The position numbers and the translations under genes are program-made. 9,986 bases of DNA from an uncultured Gemmatimonadaceae bacterium (GTDB lineage Bacteria; Gemmatimonadota; Gemmatimonadetes; Gemmatimonadales; Gemmatimonadaceae), in NCBI GenBank assembly GCA_955652635.1, contig CATPBN010000146.1, positions 1 to 9,986 of the forward strand, written 5' to 3'. The notes beneath the pieces were generated by a model. That model did no database searches. It worked only from the letters and a program-made list of their open reading frames with translations, and was not told the origin of the DNA. Shown here piece after piece: positions 8,656 to 9,986 of the stretch; position 1 is the first letter of the stretch; the number at the start of each line of letters is the position of its first letter.

Positions 8656-9452
8656 CCGAACCTCCCGGTGATGTACGCCTCGGTGCGCTCCTCGCGAGGT
8701 CGCGTAAAGATCTGGTCGGTCGGCCCAAATTCGACGAGCTCACCAAGAAAGAAAAATGCGGTGTGGTCGGATGCGCGCGCGGCCTGCTGCAGATTGTGTG
8801 TCACGATGATGATCGTCAACTCCTGTTTGAGCTCATAGACAAGCTCTTCGATTTTCTGCGTCGAGCTCGGGTCGAGCGCACTTGCCGGCTCGTCGAGCAA
8901 CAGTACTTCCGGTTGGTTGGCAAGAGCGCGAGCGATGCACACTCTCTGCTGTTGTCCGCCCGAAAGTCCGAGCGCGCTCGTACGCAATCTATCCTTCACT
9001 TCCTCCCAAAGAGCTGCCCGCCGCAGAGACCGCTCCACGATCTCATCAAGTGATACCTGACTATCGATGCCATTGATCCGCGGGCCGTAGGCGACGTTCT
9101 CGTAAATCGACTTTGGGAAAGGATTCCACCGTTGGAAAACCATCCCGACTCTTTGGCGCAGCGCCACGACATCCATGCTCTTGTCGAATATGTTCTGGCC
9201 GTCGAGACGCATGTCTCCCTCGTGCCGGATACCGGGAATCAGATCGTTGAGGCGGTTGATCGAGCGCAGAAACGTCGACTTTCCGCAGCCCGAAGGACCG
9301 ATCAGCGCGGTGACCGCCCGGGGCGGCACGGCGATGTTGATGCGCCTTAGCGCCTGCTTCTTTCCGTACCAAAACGAAAAGTCGTGCGCTTCGATCGTGC
9401 CGAGCTGTCGCGCGACGTCGGAGGTCGGGGACTTCGCGACGGCTGACGTCAT
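8652..9452 (-). CDS. pstB: Phosphate ABC transporter ATP-binding protein PstB (copy proximal to phoU)
   Basis: This complete 266-residue ABC ATPase has Walker A GPSGCGKST (52-60), a Q-loop at Q107, signature LSGGQQQR (163-170), Walker B VLLLDEP (183-189) and the H-loop histidine H219 in VTHN. PstB-specific traits are the WNPFPKSIYENVAYGPR stretch (109-125) and the C-terminus EAYITGRFG. It would power high-affinity phosphate import through a PstC-PstA channel. The start ATG overlaps the stop of the upstream pstB copy (ATGA), and its own stop overlaps the phoU start in the same way. No clear ribosome site precedes its ATG, so coupled translation is likely. The first 20 residues are not conserved-looking and a slightly later start cannot be fully excluded. 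All catalytic motifs are intact. Confidence 0.96.
   Translation of the reverse strand: MTSAVAKSPTSDVARQLGTIEAHDFSFWYGKKQALRRINIAVPPRAVTALIGPSGCGKSTFLRSINRLNDLIPGIRHEGDMRLDGQNIFDKSMDVVALRQRVGMVFQRWNPFPKSIYENVAYGPRINGIDSQVSLDEIVERSLRRAALWEEVKDRLRTSALGLSGGQQQRVCIARALANQPEVLLLDEPASALDPSSTQKIEELVYELKQELTIIIVTHNLQQAARASDHTAFFFLGELVEFGPTDQIFTRPREERTEAYITGRFG
8661..8666 (-). promoter_or_regulatory. phoU ribosome binding site inside the end of pstB
   Basis: GGGAGG lies five bases before the phoU ATG, within the last codons of pstB. The equivalent position before the pstB start at 9452 reads GGCCGG in an otherwise near-identical context, so phoU has a ribosome site that its upstream neighbour lacks. 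Confidence 0.75.
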
Positions 9453-9986
9453 CCGAACCGGCCGGTGATGTAGGCTTCAGTGCGGGGATCCTTCGGAGCA
9501 GTGAAGAGAGCGTTCGTAGGCGCGAGCTCGATCAGCTCGCCCGCGAGCAGAAACGCCGTTCGATCGGAGACTCTCGCCGCCTGCTGCATGTTGTGAGTGA
9601 CGATGACCACCGTCACTGTCTCCCTCAGGTCGTACACCAGCTCTTCCACCTTCTGTGTGCTGAGGGGATCGAGCGATGCGGTTGGCTCGTCCAGGAGTAT
9701 GACCCGCGGCCGCGTCGCGAGAGCTCGCGCGATACAGAGTCGCTGTTGTTGTCCGCCGGAAAGCGTCATCGCACTCTCGTTGAGACGATCCTTCACCTCT
9801 TCCCAGAGTCCGGCGCGATGGAGGGCTTCTTCCACGATCTCATCCACGTCCTCCTGCGCCAAACGAGACTTGGGGTCCGCTCGCAAGCCTGCCGCGACGT
9901 TGGAGCGGATGGACATTGTAGGAAAGGGAGTCGGACGCTGGAACACCATGCCGACGTGACGGCGCACTGCGGTTGCACTCGTTCCA
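9449..9986 (-). CDS. pstB: Second PstB ATP-binding protein, 5' end cut by the window edge
   Basis: The frame is open to the right edge, so only the C-terminal 178 residues are visible; Walker A lies outside. Seen are the Q-loop region VGMVFQRPTPFPTMSI, the signature LSGGQQQR, Walker B VILLLDEP-like sequence VILLDEPTASLDP, the H-loop VTHNMQQAARVSD and the same EAYITGRFG ending as the neighbouring pstB. It is clearly a paralogue of that gene: the two share long stretches such as LWEEVKDRL and the D-loop/H-loop region, while the helical-domain insert differs (about 129-135 in the complete copy versus a longer RADPKSRLAQEDVDE stretch here). An ATG inside the frame at 9967 is internal to the domain and is not the real start. 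The visible motifs are intact, so this is probably a working gene and not a remnant. pstS, pstC and pstA are expected upstream, beyond the window. Confidence 0.95.
   Translation of the reverse strand, partial: GTSATAVRRHVGMVFQRPTPFPTMSIRSNVAAGLRADPKSRLAQEDVDEIVEEALHRAGLWEEVKDRLNESAMTLSGGQQQRLCIARALATRPRVILLDEPTASLDPLSTQKVEELVYDLRETVTVVIVTHNMQQAARVSDRTAFLLAGELIELAPTNALFTAPKDPRTEAYITGRFG

Overview
The window is GC-rich, gene-dense chromosomal DNA from a bacterium, with seven complete genes, one gene that may extend past the left edge (TPR/HD-GYP) and one cut by the right edge (a second pstB). The DnaK carries the roughly 20-residue insert in its nucleotide-binding domain that Gram-negative (diderm) DnaKs have and Firmicutes lack. 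An acidic DnaK tail, a TPR/HD-GYP protein and heavy use of overlapping start/stop codons would suit Gemmatimonadota or a similar environmental diderm phylum. The phylum is inference from gene flavour only; no marker here is decisive.

Left part (1-3272, + strand): a cytoplasmic TPR/HD-GYP protein, probably a cyclic-dinucleotide phosphodiesterase. Its stop codon overlaps the start of a family 5 (peptide/nickel-type) solute-binding lipoprotein with no permease genes beside it. A long hairpin at 3326-3365 separates this pair from the convergent gene that follows.

Middle (3380-6257): dnaK on the - strand, apparently monocistronic and without grpE or dnaJ beside it, then a 196-bp divergent intergenic region and a rhomboid intramembrane serine protease gene on the + strand. 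The dnaK reading frame is intact but has a Gly-to-Asp change in the highly conserved phosphate-2 loop.

Right part (6314-9986): a phosphate-uptake island. On the + strand a DUF47 (PhoU-like) gene with a TTG start overlaps a PiT-family phosphate permease gene. On the - strand, reading inward from the right edge, are pstB (5' end cut off), a second complete pstB, and phoU, each overlapping the next by ATGA. The low-affinity (DUF47-PiT) and high-affinity (Pst-PhoU) modules converge with 6 bp between their stop codons. pstS, pstC and pstA are not in view and would be expected beyond the right edge.

I see no tRNA, rRNA, CRISPR array, insertion sequence or attachment site. Most of the window is ordinary housekeeping or transport gene content. 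The points worth a second look are the altered DnaK motif, the tandem pstB pair, the tail-to-tail phosphate modules and the HD-GYP/lipoprotein couple; I found no convincing new system.
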